Assembly (NCBI GenBank): GCA_038240605.1
Contig: JBBSDP010000018.1
Span: 20,624-84,623, forward strand
Length of the DNA: 64,000 nt
DNA from: JBBSDP01 sp038240605
GTDB lineage: Bacteria > Planctomycetota > Phycisphaerae > Tepidisphaerales > Tepidisphaeraceae
Direction: 5' to 3'
The first letter of the stretch is position 1. Every line of letters begins with the position of its first letter. Below are positions 17,507-25,794 of this stretch, piece by piece. The translations under genes were made by a program, and so were the position numbers. The notes below the pieces were generated by a model. That model was not told where the DNA came from and did no database searches. It saw only the letters and a list, made by a program, of their open reading frames with translations.

Positions 17507-18034
17507 CTACGCCGGCCTCAGTTCCCAGTCGATGTTCATTTCATCGCAAACGCCGGCAAGGCGCTGGCGGAGCTGGCTGATTGCCGTGCCGCGCGGGACG
17601 GCGAGGATCAGCTCCATCTCGAAGAGGGGCGCGCCCGTGTAAGGGGCTGGCGTGAGGTGGGTGTCGAGGCTCTCGATGTTCACCTGCATCTCGCGCAGGG
17701 CATGGGACACGCGGTGCACGAGCCCGGGCTGGTCGATCGCCGTCGCCACGAGCCGGTACGGCATCGCCGATGCCGCCCGCGCCGCCGGCGTTTCCTGCGT
17801 AGGGCGCAGCTCAACGTGCAGACGGCTACCCTGGGCGAGCTGCCCGATATCGCCGCGGACGCGATCGAGCGCCGGCTCGTCGCCTGCGACCAGAAGCATG
17901 ATCGCGAACTGCCCGCGCAGGTTGACCATCCGGCTGTCCTCGATGTTCCCGCCCCGGTCGAAGATGAACCGCGACACCTCGTCCACCAGCCCCGGCCGGT
18001 CCGTCCCCACGGCAGTCAAGATCGAGTGCGACAT
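17507..18034 (-). CDS. tandem ACT-domain protein (GcvR-like)
   Basis: 175 residues with two ACT domains: SILTAVGTDRPGLVDEVSRF at the N-terminus and RLVATAIDQPGLVHRVSHAL from about residue 95. This matches the GcvR/glycine-cleavage repressor-like group of amino-acid-sensing regulators without a DNA-binding domain. The ATG at 18034 gives the canonical family start (MSHSILTAVGTDRPG); sequence upstream in frame is not conserved-looking. It is divergent from the symporter gene, with 164 bases between. Ligand is probably a small amino acid; target unknown. Confidence 0.82.
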   Translation of the reverse strand: MSHSILTAVGTDRPGLVDEVSRFIFDRGGNIEDSRMVNLRGQFAIMLLVAGDEPALDRVRGDIGQLAQGSRLHVELRPTQETPAARAASAMPYRLVATAIDQPGLVHRVSHALREMQVNIESLDTHLTPAPYTGAPLFEMELILAVPRGTAISQLRQRLAGVCDEMNIDWELRPA

Positions 18035-18198
18035 ATCAGGAGCGTAAAACGAACGAAGCGGAAATGGAATTCCTCGCGGCACGCTGCCAGATGCAAAAGT
18101 TGGAGTTCTAATGCTGAGTGCCGGCGGATGCACTTCGAAATCATGGATTGATTCAATTCGCGATGAGCCAAGATTGCCGGTAAAAACGTGCGCTGAGC

Positions 18199-19467
18199 GT
18201 GATGATGATGAACGATGACGCCACCGCCAATGTCACCGAGAGCACGCCGGCGCCAGCGCCCAGCGCGTTTCGCCGGGCGATCGATCGGTGGCAGCGGGTA
18301 CCGCTCTACCAGCGTATCCTCATCGCCCTGGTTCTCGGCGTCATCACCGGGCTGTTGCTGAAACAACGGGCTGCCGGGCTCGACATCGCCGCGCACCTGA
18401 TCATCCGCGTGCTGGGGGCGCTGGCGACGCCACTCATCCTGCTCGCGGTCATGCGGTCGCTGACGCAGGCGCAACTGGGACGTGCTGACGCGATGCGCGT
18501 CGGCAAACTGCTGGTCCTCAATACCCTGGTCGCGATCGCGATCGGGCTGCTGGTGGCGAACGTGATGAAGCCGGGCCTCCGGGCGCACGTGGAGTTGCCG
18601 GGCGACGACTCGATCAAGGCCAAGCACGACCCGCTGGCGCAGATCCTCGACAGCATTCCGGATAGCGTCGTGCGGCCGTTCGTGACTAACAACGTGATCG
18701 GCGTGATCATCCTGGGCGTCGCGTTCGGGCTGGCCTTGCGCGCGGAGGCGGGCGAGAGAGCCAAAGCGATCGAGGAGTGGCTCGATCTGGCGTTTCGGGT
18801 CGTCGTGCGGATCCTCCACTTCGTGATCGCGTTCGTGCCGCTGGGCGTGTTCGGGATCGTCGCGGGCGTCGTAGGCACGCAGGGGTTCGCGCCGTTCCGG
18901 GCGCTGGCGGCGTTCATCGTCGCCGTGCTGACGGGATTGTTCCTCCAGGCGTGCTGGTACCTGATCAGGATCCGAATGGGATCGTGGGTGCGGCCGGGGG
19001 CGATGTTCAAAGGGATGCGCGACGCGCTGGTCATGGCCTTCTCGACCGACAGCTCGACCGCGACAATGCCGGTCACCTACGAGAGCCTCGTGCATCGCGT
19101 TGGACTGCGGGAGAAGTCGGCCAGCCTGGGTGCGCTGGTCGGCACCAATTTCAATAACGACGGCACCGCCTTGTATGAGGCGATGAGCGCGCTCTTCATC
19201 TCACAGCTCATCGGCCAGCAGCTCTCCCTGACCCAGCAACTCGTCGTGGTCGTGACGGCGGTCCTCGCCAGTGTCGGAGCAGCGGGTATCCCCGAAGCCG
19301 GGCTGGTCACGATGCAGCTCGTATTTATGGCCGTGGGGCTGCCGACGAAATACATCGCCCTGCTCCTGACCGTGGACTGGTTCCTCGACCGAAGCCGGAC
19401 GGTGATCAACGTCATGGGCGACATCAACGTGAGCTGTCTGCTGGATGGGCAGCGGCGCGACAAGTAG
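18199..19467 (+). CDS. dicarboxylate/amino acid:cation symporter (DAACS family)
   Basis: Secondary transporter of the GltP/DctA family, 422 residues with the expected eight membrane segments and two hairpins. Diagnostic motifs: HP1 serine-rich STDSSTATMPVTYESL, GTNFNNDGTALYEA in TM7, HP2 ASVGAAGIPEAGLVTM, and DRSRTVINVMGDINVSC in TM8. Substrate would be a C4-dicarboxylate, glutamate or aspartate driven by H+ or Na+. The start is a run GTG-ATG-ATG-ATG, so the exact codon is uncertain by three residues. It lies 78 bases upstream of the kinase-enolase pair on the same strand and might supply a carboxylate substrate to it (inference). Confidence 0.92.
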   Translation: MMMMNDDATANVTESTPAPAPSAFRRAIDRWQRVPLYQRILIALVLGVITGLLLKQRAAGLDIAAHLIIRVLGALATPLILLAVMRSLTQAQLGRADAMRVGKLLVLNTLVAIAIGLLVANVMKPGLRAHVELPGDDSIKAKHDPLAQILDSIPDSVVRPFVTNNVIGVIILGVAFGLALRAEAGERAKAIEEWLDLAFRVVVRILHFVIAFVPLGVFGIVAGVVGTQGFAPFRALAAFIVAVLTGLFLQACWYLIRIRMGSWVRPGAMFKGMRDALVMAFSTDSSTATMPVTYESLVHRVGLREKSASLGALVGTNFNNDGTALYEAMSALFISQLIGQQLSLTQQLVVVVTAVLASVGAAGIPEAGLVTMQLVFMAVGLPTKYIALLLTVDWFLDRSRTVINVMGDINVSCLLDGQRRDK

Positions 19468-19500
19468 TGCTGGGTGCTGAGTGCTGAGAGCGAAGTGCTA
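19466..19500. repeat. GTGCTGA heptad repeat array
   Basis: Five consecutive 7-base units (AGTGCTG, GGTGCTG, AGTGCTG, AGAGCGA, AGTGCTA) directly after the symporter stop. The same heptad in reverse orientation recurs at 61869-61896. A dispersed intergenic repeat of short period. Confidence 0.7.
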
Positions 19501-19545
19501 AACGCCGATCGTAAACCCTGAACTATAAACTCTGAGTACAGGAAC

Positions 19546-20583
19546 ATGCGCGTGGATGACGACGCACTCGACATCGAAGATCCTGCTTTGCTCGTTGGAT
19601 ATTTGCGCGCGATTGGGCGCATATCGGCGGACGAGACGCCCCAGTGCACGATCCTTTCCGGCGGTGTCTCCAACCGGGCCGTGCTGCTGCGTCGATTTTC
19701 TGGCGAGGCGTGGGTGCTCAAACAGGCGCTGCCCCGGTTGCGCGTCAGTGTCGAGTGGCTCAGCGATCCACGCCGGATCGAGCGCGAGGCGCTGGGGATG
19801 CAACGGCTCGGCGAGCTCGCGCCCGCCGGCACGATCCCCGAACTGCTCTTCATCGATCCGCCGCACCATCTGCTGGCGATGACCGCGGTGCCGCAGCCGC
19901 ACGAAAACTGGAAGTCGATGCTACTCGCGGGACGCCTGAATGCCGACCATGTCAAACAGTTCGCGGTTTTACTCGGCACGATCCATCGCGCCGCGTGGGA
20001 GCGGCGCGGCGCATTGGCGCCGGAGTTTGATGATCGCAGCTTCTTCGAGTCGCTCCGATTGGAGCCATACTACCTTTACTCGGCGCAGCGCATGCCCGCG
20101 GTTGCGCCGTTCCTGGAGGAACTGGTGGAACGAACGCGGGCGAGAGGGCTTACGCTCGTCCACGGGGACTACAGCCCCAAGAACGTGCTGGTCCACCGCG
20201 ACCGTCTCATCCTGCTCGACCACGAAGTCATTCACTTTGGCGACCCGGCATTTGACCTGGGTTTTTCCCTCTCACACCTGCTGAGCAAGGCACATGTCCT
20301 GCGTGAGCGGCGGACGGATTTCGTCCGCGCGGCACTGGAATACTGGGCGATCTACGCGCGGACGATAGACGGCGTGCCCTGGCAGGCGGAGTTGGAAGCC
20401 GCCGTGGTGTCGCATACGCTCGCCTGCCTGCTGGCACGCTGCATCGGCCGCTCGCCATTGGAATATTTGCGGCCCGAAGCCGCCGCTCGGCAGGCCAATG
20501 CCGCCTCGGCGATGATGATGGGCCGCACGCCGGTCGGCTTGAGGCAGATGGCCGACGCGTTCGTCGCGCGATTGGATGATTGA
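19546..20583 (+). CDS. APH-fold small-molecule kinase (methylthioribose kinase-like)
   Basis: 345 residues, aminoglycoside-phosphotransferase/choline-kinase fold. The N-lobe (SGGVSNRAVLLRR, then WVLKQALPRLRVSVEW) resembles 5-methylthioribose kinase, whose lysine strand reads similarly. The catalytic loop is VHGDYSPKNVL (HGDxxxxN) and the metal-binding segment LLDHEVIHFGDPAFDLGF replaces the usual DxD region. Cytoplasmic ATP-dependent phosphorylation of a small hydroxylated molecule is expected. Only 3 bases separate it from the enolase paralogue, so the two are translationally linked and probably act in sequence. No other methionine-salvage gene is present, so the substrate should not be assumed to be methylthioribose. 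Confidence 0.78.
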   Translation: MRVDDDALDIEDPALLVGYLRAIGRISADETPQCTILSGGVSNRAVLLRRFSGEAWVLKQALPRLRVSVEWLSDPRRIEREALGMQRLGELAPAGTIPELLFIDPPHHLLAMTAVPQPHENWKSMLLAGRLNADHVKQFAVLLGTIHRAAWERRGALAPEFDDRSFFESLRLEPYYLYSAQRMPAVAPFLEELVERTRARGLTLVHGDYSPKNVLVHRDRLILLDHEVIHFGDPAFDLGFSLSHLLSKAHVLRERRTDFVRAALEYWAIYARTIDGVPWQAELEAAVVSHTLACLLARCIGRSPLEYLRPEAAARQANAASAMMMGRTPVGLRQMADAFVARLDD

Positions 20584-20586
20584 CCC

Positions 20587-21852
20587 ATGCATGTGATCGA
20601 ACGCCTCGAGGCCCAGGAAATCCTCGACAGCCGGGGCAGGCCAACCGTCGGCGTCAACTGCACCCTCGCCAGCGGCGCGGAGGCCTTCGCGTCGATCCCG
20701 TCGGGCGCATCGACCGGCGGCGCCGAAGCGGTGGAACTTCGCGACGGCGATCCGAAGCGTTACGGCGGGCTGGGTTGCCGGCGCGCGGTCGCAAACGTCA
20801 ACGATGCCATTGCGACAGCACTGCGTGGCCGAACGTTCGCCAGCCAGTCGCAGCTCGACAGCGCGATGATCGAGTTGGACGGCACGCCAGATAAATCTCG
20901 ATTGGGCGCGAACGCGATCCTTGGCGTCTCCATCGCTTTCGCCCGCGCGGTCGCGAAGCGGGATGGGGCACCGCTTTACCAGCACCTGGCGACGTTGCTC
21001 CACGCAACGGCTCACCGGTTTCCACGATTGACCGTGAACCTGTTCAGCGGCGGCAAGCATGCCGGCGGGCAGGTGCCGATCCAGGACGTGCTGATTGTTC
21101 CGCTTGCCGCGGCAACGATCGACGAGTCGCTGGCGACAACGTACGCCGTCTATCAAGCATCGGTCCGACTGACGAACGAGAAATACCAGGCGCGCGGCCT
21201 CGTCGGCGACGAGGGGGGATTGGCCCCCGCGTTTCCATCAACCGAAGCCATGTTCGCCGACGCGGTCGAATCGATTCAATCGGCGGGCTTCTCACCCGGC
21301 CGCGAAGTCGCCCTCGCGATCGACGTGGCCGCGAGCCATTTCTTCCGGGACGGCCGCTATGACCTGGGTGGCCGGCGCCCGCTCGACGGCCTTGAGATGA
21401 TCGAACAGGTGCGCGGTTGGGTGGAGAGCTACCCAATCGTGAGCGTCGAGGATGCGCTGGCTGAAGACGATTGGGCCCACTGGCCGGCGCTTCGCGAAGC
21501 GATCGAGGACAAGGCCCTCGTGCTCGGCGACGACCTGCTCTGCACCAACCCCCGGCGGATCAGCCGTGCGATCGACCTGCGCGCCGCCAATGCCCTGCTG
21601 CTCAAGGTGAACCAGATCGGAACGCTGACGGAGGCCGCGCAAGCCTGCATGCTGGCCAGGGACGCAGGCTGGGCGATCACCGTCAGCGCTCGCAGCGGCG
21701 AAACCGAGGACAATTGGCTGGCCGACCTGGCCGTCGGATGGTCGGCAGACCAGATCAAGGTCGGCTCGATCACGCGGAGCGAACGACTCGCCAAATACAA
21801 CCGACTCCTGGCGATCGAAGCGAATGCGAAGTTGCCGCTGCCGACGTGGTGA
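20587..21852 (+). CDS. divergent enolase paralogue
   Basis: 421 residues, alignable to phosphopyruvate hydratase along its whole length. Retained: DSRGRPTV, SGASTG, the His in GGKHAGG, Mg ligands in AIDVAAS, SVEDALAEDDW and LGDDLLCTN, the general acid/base pair Glu in VGDEGGL and Lys in LLKVNQIGTLTEA, and the late Lys in DQIKVGS. Changed: the near-invariant SHRSGETED loop is SARSGETED (active-site His to Ala), and IQEF is IQDV (active-site Glu to Asp). It is therefore probably not the glycolytic enolase but an enolase-fold hydratase/lyase acting on a related phospho-carboxylate. It is coupled to the upstream kinase. The ATG at 20587 matches the family N-terminus. Confidence 0.82.
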   Translation: MHVIERLEAQEILDSRGRPTVGVNCTLASGAEAFASIPSGASTGGAEAVELRDGDPKRYGGLGCRRAVANVNDAIATALRGRTFASQSQLDSAMIELDGTPDKSRLGANAILGVSIAFARAVAKRDGAPLYQHLATLLHATAHRFPRLTVNLFSGGKHAGGQVPIQDVLIVPLAAATIDESLATTYAVYQASVRLTNEKYQARGLVGDEGGLAPAFPSTEAMFADAVESIQSAGFSPGREVALAIDVAASHFFRDGRYDLGGRRPLDGLEMIEQVRGWVESYPIVSVEDALAEDDWAHWPALREAIEDKALVLGDDLLCTNPRRISRAIDLRAANALLLKVNQIGTLTEAAQACMLARDAGWAITVSARSGETEDNWLADLAVGWSADQIKVGSITRSERLAKYNRLLAIEANAKLPLPTW

Positions 21853-21918
21853 ACATTGGGTCCGGCAACTTTGTACAACTTCGCGCGTCTGGATACGTAC
21901 ATCCTGCGGAGGAATGCT

Positions 21919-22355
21919 TTGGCTTCTCATCGAAAGCTGTCGTTGATCATACTATTCGTTGCTATTTCGTCGTTTGCGGCAATCGGCGCGGCGCCGTCCG
22001 CGCCGACGACAGCGCCCGCGGCCACAGCAAGGAAATGGTCGACCTGCACTACTTTTCGCACGAGTCACCCACGCCCGCGAACAAGACGCACATCCAGCGC
22101 ATGCACAACGCCGGCTACGACAATGGCTACGGCGAGAACATCGCGATGGGCAGCGCCAGCGGCGAACAGACCTTCTGGATGTGGTTCGACAGCCCGGGCC
22201 ATCACCAGAACATGGCCAACCCCAACGCCACCGCGCTGGGCGTCGGGGAGAACGGCGTTTACTGGACTCAGAACACCGGCACTGGCAAACGGCTGATGCT
22301 CCTCAACCCCGACGAACGCCAGGCACTCCTCGCCGCCTCCAAACCTGCCCACTAA
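21919..22355 (+). pseudogene. CAP/SCP-domain secreted protein, frame-disrupted
   Basis: A signal peptide in one frame starts at TTG 21919 with GGAGG 6 bases upstream (ASHRKLSLIILFVAISSFAA). The CAP domain continues in another frame from about 22014 to the stop at 22355: GHSKEMVDLHYFSHESP, GYGENIAMGSASGEQ, SPGHHQNMANP and YWTQNTGTG are textbook CAP motifs. The frames differ by one base and the first CAP helix (about 30-40 residues) is missing, so a deletion of 3n+1 bases between signal peptide and domain is likely. A sequencing error alone would not explain the missing helix. It follows the enolase paralogue by 66 bases on the same strand. Confidence 0.65.
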
Positions 22356-22504
22356 CGGCTTGCCATTGCATCGACTGATCCGTCGCAATACCCAGACGAT
22401 TGCGGTAACGTGACACCGCGCCCGCCCGACCGGGATTGCCGTGGGCCAGGGTCAGCTCAGGCAACGCGAGGGCAACGGGGCGTTACGGCAGGAGCTACAC
22501 ACAC

Positions 22505-22846
22505 ATGTCCATGGTGGTCACGACAACGTTTACCGTTGAGGGTTATCGGATTCGCCAGTACCTGGGCGTCGTGCGCGGGATCATCGTCCGCTCGCCGACG
22601 ATCGCGCAGGGAATTCTCGGCGGACTCAAATCAATCATCGGCGGGCAGATCGGTTCTTACACGGAGATGTGCGAGCAGACCCGCCAGCAGGCGTATGAGC
22701 TGCTCATCGATCACGCCCGGGCCGTCGGCGCCAACGCGATCGTCGGCCTTCGTTACGATGCTTCTGAGATCGGGGGCAAGACTTCCGGCGCAACCGAAGT
22801 CCTCTGCTATGGAACCGCCGTCCTCATCGAGCCGGAAACCGCTTGA
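22505..22846 (+). CDS. YbjQ/UPF0145 family protein
   Basis: 113-residue YbjQ (DUF74, putative heavy-metal-binding) protein, a family that forms small oligomers and has no settled function. Seen: TTFTVEGYRIRQYLGVVRG, then a helix with YTEMCEQTRQQAYELLIDHA and the conserved GANAIVGLRYDASEI. The ATG at 22505 has GGAG 10 bases upstream and matches the family start. It is convergent with the zinc-ribbon gene. Confidence 0.88.
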   Translation: MSMVVTTTFTVEGYRIRQYLGVVRGIIVRSPTIAQGILGGLKSIIGGQIGSYTEMCEQTRQQAYELLIDHARAVGANAIVGLRYDASEIGGKTSGATEVLCYGTAVLIEPETA

Positions 22847-22877
22847 TCGTGAACGCGGCCCACCGCTTCACCTGGCT

Positions 22878-23450
22878 CTAAGTCCCATCCCGCGACTTTT
22901 TCCGTGTGACCGCGCCAGCCATAAACGGCACATCGGATGTGGGGATCTGGTGCCGTGTCTTGTAACGGCGGATGAACCAGTGCGGGTCCCGCCGGTATTC
23001 CTGGATCAAAGCGAACGTGAACGGACGGCCGCACTCGGGACATTGGTGGCCGTCGGGCAACCCGGTCAATCCGTAGCCGCAGTGAATGCAGAACGGGTCG
23101 GAGCGATTCTGGACCGCCTTGCGTACGGCGCTGGCGAACATCACCGCGGGAACCGAGACCGCCAGGATCACCAGCTTGAACCCGGCGTACCAGAGGATGT
23201 TGAGCAGGTGGAGGTCGAAGACCAACCCCGACACCAGCAGACCGACAACTGCCACGGCTGGGAGCACCAGCACCCATCGCCACCCCACGTATCGCAATGA
23301 TTCGCCAAAGTTGGGCAGCCAGAAGATTCCGTCGTCCTCGCCAGGCGGCATCTGCGTGGGTGATGCGTGGACTTCCGGCGGCAGTTGTCGCTCGAGCGGC
23401 ACGCGCCGCCCCGGCGGGACGCTGGGCTCGGGAGGATCAACACTGCTCAT
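22878..23450 (-). CDS. zinc-ribbon membrane protein
   Basis: 190 residues. A Pro-rich cytoplasmic N-terminus is followed by two membrane segments (WVLVLPAVAVVGLLVSGLVF and a second through LVILAVSVPAVMFAS), then a zinc ribbon CIHCGYGLTGLPDGHQCPEC of the type common in planctomycetes, and a basic tail. Its ATG overlaps the stop of the receiver-HATPase gene (ATGA at 23447-23450), so translation is coupled and a role in the same signalling module is likely. Function otherwise unknown. Confidence 0.75.
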   Translation of the reverse strand: MSSVDPPEPSVPPGRRVPLERQLPPEVHASPTQMPPGEDDGIFWLPNFGESLRYVGWRWVLVLPAVAVVGLLVSGLVFDLHLLNILWYAGFKLVILAVSVPAVMFASAVRKAVQNRSDPFCIHCGYGLTGLPDGHQCPECGRPFTFALIQEYRRDPHWFIRRYKTRHQIPTSDVPFMAGAVTRKKSRDGT

Positions 23451-24331
23451 GAATTCGCCGATCGCACAAAATACTTGACCAGCGTCACCTGGTTTCCCCG
23501 CTCGTTGTACTCGAAATGATCCACCATCCCCCGCGCGATCAGGATGCCGAAGCCGCCGTTGCGCAGGCCCAGCTTCTCCCGGATCTCCATGTGCGCGGTG
23601 GGATCTTCGGCCTGAGCGGCGTGCGGGAGCTGGCCGCGGTCGAAGCCGGGGCCCTGGTCGGTGATCACGAACTTCAGCCACCGGTCGGTCACCTCGTAGG
23701 CGATCGAGACGGTCAGGTCCTTATGGCGCCGGTTACCCCACTCGGCGGCGTTCTCGATCATCTCCAGCGTGGCGGTGCGGATCTGGCCGATCTCTGTTTC
23801 CGACAGCGGCGTCTGCACGAACAGCTCGCTGAGCAGGTCATTGAGTTGCTCGCGCTGATGGGTGTCGCTGTCCAATTGCAGCTCGACCGACGTGTGCGTC
23901 CGCCGTTCGCTCAACTCCCTGCGGTGTTCGAGGCTGCTGCGGACCTCGCGGAGTAGTTCGTCGGGGCTGAAGGGCTTGGTCAGGTAGCGGTTGGCTCCGA
24001 CGCGCAACCCCGAGCGGCGCGAGCGGGCATCGTGCAATGCCGTCAGCATCACGATCGGGATCAGGTTGGTGTCCCGGCGGAACTTGAGTTCCTGGCAGAC
24101 CTCAAAGCCGCTCATGTCGGGGAGCATCAGGTCGAGGATAACGGCGTCGGGTCGATCCGATGTGGCCCGCCGGATCGCCTCCGCACCATCGGCGACCGAG
24201 ACGGCCTGAAATCCCTCGGTGCGCAGCAGTTCGCCCAACAGCGAGCGCAGTTCCGCGTCGTCTTCCACCACGAGTATACGTTCGGCCTGGTCCACCGCCG
24301 GTTCCGCCCTTCCCGGTGCGCAGGCAACCAT
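23447..24331 (-). CDS. response regulator fused to RsbW-like HATPase
   Basis: 294 residues. An N-terminal receiver domain (ILVVEDD, phospho-acceptor Asp in VILDLMLPDMSG, switch Thr in VMLTALHD, Lys in YLTKPFSP) is followed by a short coiled region and a GHKL ATPase of anti-sigma kinase type: N box EMIENAAEWGN, G1 DQGPGFDRG, G2 GLRNGGFGILIARGMVD. No His phosphotransfer helix is seen, so it is a partner-switching Ser/Thr kinase or anti-sigma factor gated by receiver phosphorylation rather than a sensor His kinase. It lies 3 bases after the STAS gene and overlaps the next gene by 4. The cognate sigma factor is not in the window. Confidence 0.85.
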   Translation of the reverse strand: MVACAPGRAEPAVDQAERILVVEDDAELRSLLGELLRTEGFQAVSVADGAEAIRRATSDRPDAVILDLMLPDMSGFEVCQELKFRRDTNLIPIVMLTALHDARSRRSGLRVGANRYLTKPFSPDELLREVRSSLEHRRELSERRTHTSVELQLDSDTHQREQLNDLLSELFVQTPLSETEIGQIRTATLEMIENAAEWGNRRHKDLTVSIAYEVTDRWLKFVITDQGPGFDRGQLPHAAQAEDPTAHMEIREKLGLRNGGFGILIARGMVDHFEYNERGNQVTLVKYFVRSANS

Positions 24332-24334
24332 GCC

Positions 24335-24676
24335 TCATCCGTCAGTCGCGCGCTCGACGGCCGCCTCAAGCGTGGGCGCGACGGACAAGACTGTATGCAG
24401 CTTGCAACGGCGGAGCACCTCATCCGCCATACCGCGCACGCCGCTGAGCACCAGCCGGCCTTTCGCCTGTTTCAACTCGCGTTCAGCCGCGAGGAGCATG
24501 CTGATGCCGGGGGTAGTGAGCAGGTCGACCCCATGCAGGTCTACCACGACGCGCGGCTCGCCGCGCAGCGCCGCGACGAACGCCATCTCGACCTGATCGA
24601 CCCCGTCGCGCGTCAGGCTGCCGGCCAATCGCAGCACCTTCACGCCCCGCACGTCCGATTGATCAAGTGTCGCCAT
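24335..24676 (-). CDS. STAS-domain anti-sigma factor antagonist-like protein
   Basis: 113 residues, a single STAS domain (GVKVLRLAGSLTRDGVDQVE, then VVVDLHGVDLLTTPGISMLL and AKGRLVLSGVRGMADEVL). In RsbV/SpoIIAA-type antagonists the loop reads DSSG with the second Ser phosphorylated by the partner kinase. Here it is TTPG, so that Ser position is Pro and only Thr residues are nearby. It may be a constitutively active or differently regulated antagonist. The ATG at 24676 gives the normal domain length. Cytoplasmic partner of the downstream receiver-HATPase is expected. Confidence 0.83.
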   Translation of the reverse strand: MATLDQSDVRGVKVLRLAGSLTRDGVDQVEMAFVAALRGEPRVVVDLHGVDLLTTPGISMLLAAERELKQAKGRLVLSGVRGMADEVLRRCKLHTVLSVAPTLEAAVERATDG

Positions 24677-24813
24677 GATGAGAAAATCCCCTGACCCGAA
24701 ATTGTTCAGTTCGGATTGTCGTCTCTTTGCCGGAAATGTGCCAGTCAATTCCCCCGGAGGGTTTCCGCCAAATACTTGGCGCGCGACGTACGGAAACCTA
24801 CCCTCTGCGGCCT

Positions 24814-25740
24814 ATGAGCATCCTCGTCAATCAGAACACGAAGGTCATTTGTCAGGGCATCACCGGGGCCGCCGGCGCATTTCATACCAAGGGATGCCTG
24901 GAATATGGCACGAAGATGGTGGGCGGCGTGACGCCGGGCAAGGGAGGGCAGAAGGACGCGAACGGCCTGCCGATCTTCGACACCGTCGAGCAGTCGGTAA
25001 AGAGCACGGGCGCCGAGGCGACGATGATCTTCGTTCCGCCCCCCTTCGCGGCCGACGCAATCATGGAGGCGGCGGCGGCGGGGGTCCGCGTGATCGTCGC
25101 CATCACCGAAGGCATCCCGGTGCTCGATATGGTGAAAGTAAAGGCCTTCCTCGCGGAATATCCCCAGAGCGTGCTGATCGGTCCGAACTGTCCCGGCGTG
25201 ATTGCGCCCGGGGAGTGCAAGATCGGGATCATGCCGGGCTACATTCACACGCCGGCCAAGTCGGCCAGGAGCGGTAAGCGGGTTGGGATCATCAGCCGGA
25301 GCGGCACGCTCACGTACGAGGCGGTCTGGCAGTGCTCGACGCGGGGGATCGGGCAGACGACGTGCGTGGGGATCGGCGGAGACCCGGTGAAGGGATTGAA
25401 CTTCATCGAGCTGCTCGATCTATTCGCCAACGATCCGCAGACCGATGGGATCATCATGATCGGAGAGATTGGCGGATCCGACGAAGAGGCGGCGGCGGCG
25501 TTCGTGAAACAGAACGCGAAGCGGTTTGAGAAGAAGCCGGTCGTCGCCTTCATTGCCGGCCGAACCGCCCCGCCGGGGCGTCGCATGGGGCACGCGGGCG
25601 CGATCATCTCGGGCGGGGAAGGTAGCGCTGAATCCAAGATCGACGCCCTGCGGGCCGCGGGGATCGCCGTCGCGGAAAGCCCGGCGACGATCGGAGAAAC
25701 GATGGCGATGGTATTGGGCGTTGCCAGCGCGGCGGCGTGA
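24814..25740 (+). CDS. sucD: succinyl-CoA synthetase alpha subunit
   Basis: 308 residues of the TCA-cycle succinate-CoA ligase alpha chain, which carries the phospho-His. Seen: CoA-binding GITGAAGAFHTK, YGTKMVGGVTPGKGG, GPNCPGVIAPGECKIGIMPG, SRSGTLTYEA, and the catalytic His in GRRMGHAGAIISGG. The ATG at 24814 matches the family N-terminus. The beta subunit gene sucC, usually directly upstream, is absent: the upstream gene is the divergent STAS gene. The stop codon directly abuts a truncated toxin gene on the other strand. Confidence 0.95.
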   Translation: MSILVNQNTKVICQGITGAAGAFHTKGCLEYGTKMVGGVTPGKGGQKDANGLPIFDTVEQSVKSTGAEATMIFVPPPFAADAIMEAAAAGVRVIVAITEGIPVLDMVKVKAFLAEYPQSVLIGPNCPGVIAPGECKIGIMPGYIHTPAKSARSGKRVGIISRSGTLTYEAVWQCSTRGIGQTTCVGIGGDPVKGLNFIELLDLFANDPQTDGIIMIGEIGGSDEEAAAAFVKQNAKRFEKKPVVAFIAGRTAPPGRRMGHAGAIISGGEGSAESKIDALRAAGIAVAESPATIGETMAMVLGVASAAA

Positions 25741-25794
25741 GGCCTCGGCGAGTTCCGTTGCGGCCTCCGGCTGGATCAGGAGGGCGTAGATCAC
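25741..25794 (-). pseudogene. truncated ParE/RelE-type toxin (5' remnant)
   Basis: Starting at a GTG that overlaps the antitoxin stop in a GTGA (25791-25794), 18 codons read MIYALLIQPEAATELAEA, the usual first strand and helix of ParE/RelE-superfamily toxins (YxVxIxPEAxxDLxEA). The toxin-like sequence ends exactly where the sucD stop codon begins on the other strand. Everything further is antisense sucD. About 75 residues of toxin are missing, so it cannot be active. The overlap with the antitoxin shows the ancestral order was antitoxin then toxin. Confidence 0.65.

Noticed and set aside
21990..22020. Programmed frameshift joining signal peptide and CAP domain
   Set aside because: No slippery heptamer is evident and the first CAP helix is missing, so deletion explains it better.
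25420..25740. Minus-strand frame continuing the truncated toxin into sucD
   Set aside because: Toxin-like residues stop at the sucD stop codon; the rest is antisense of a conserved enzyme.
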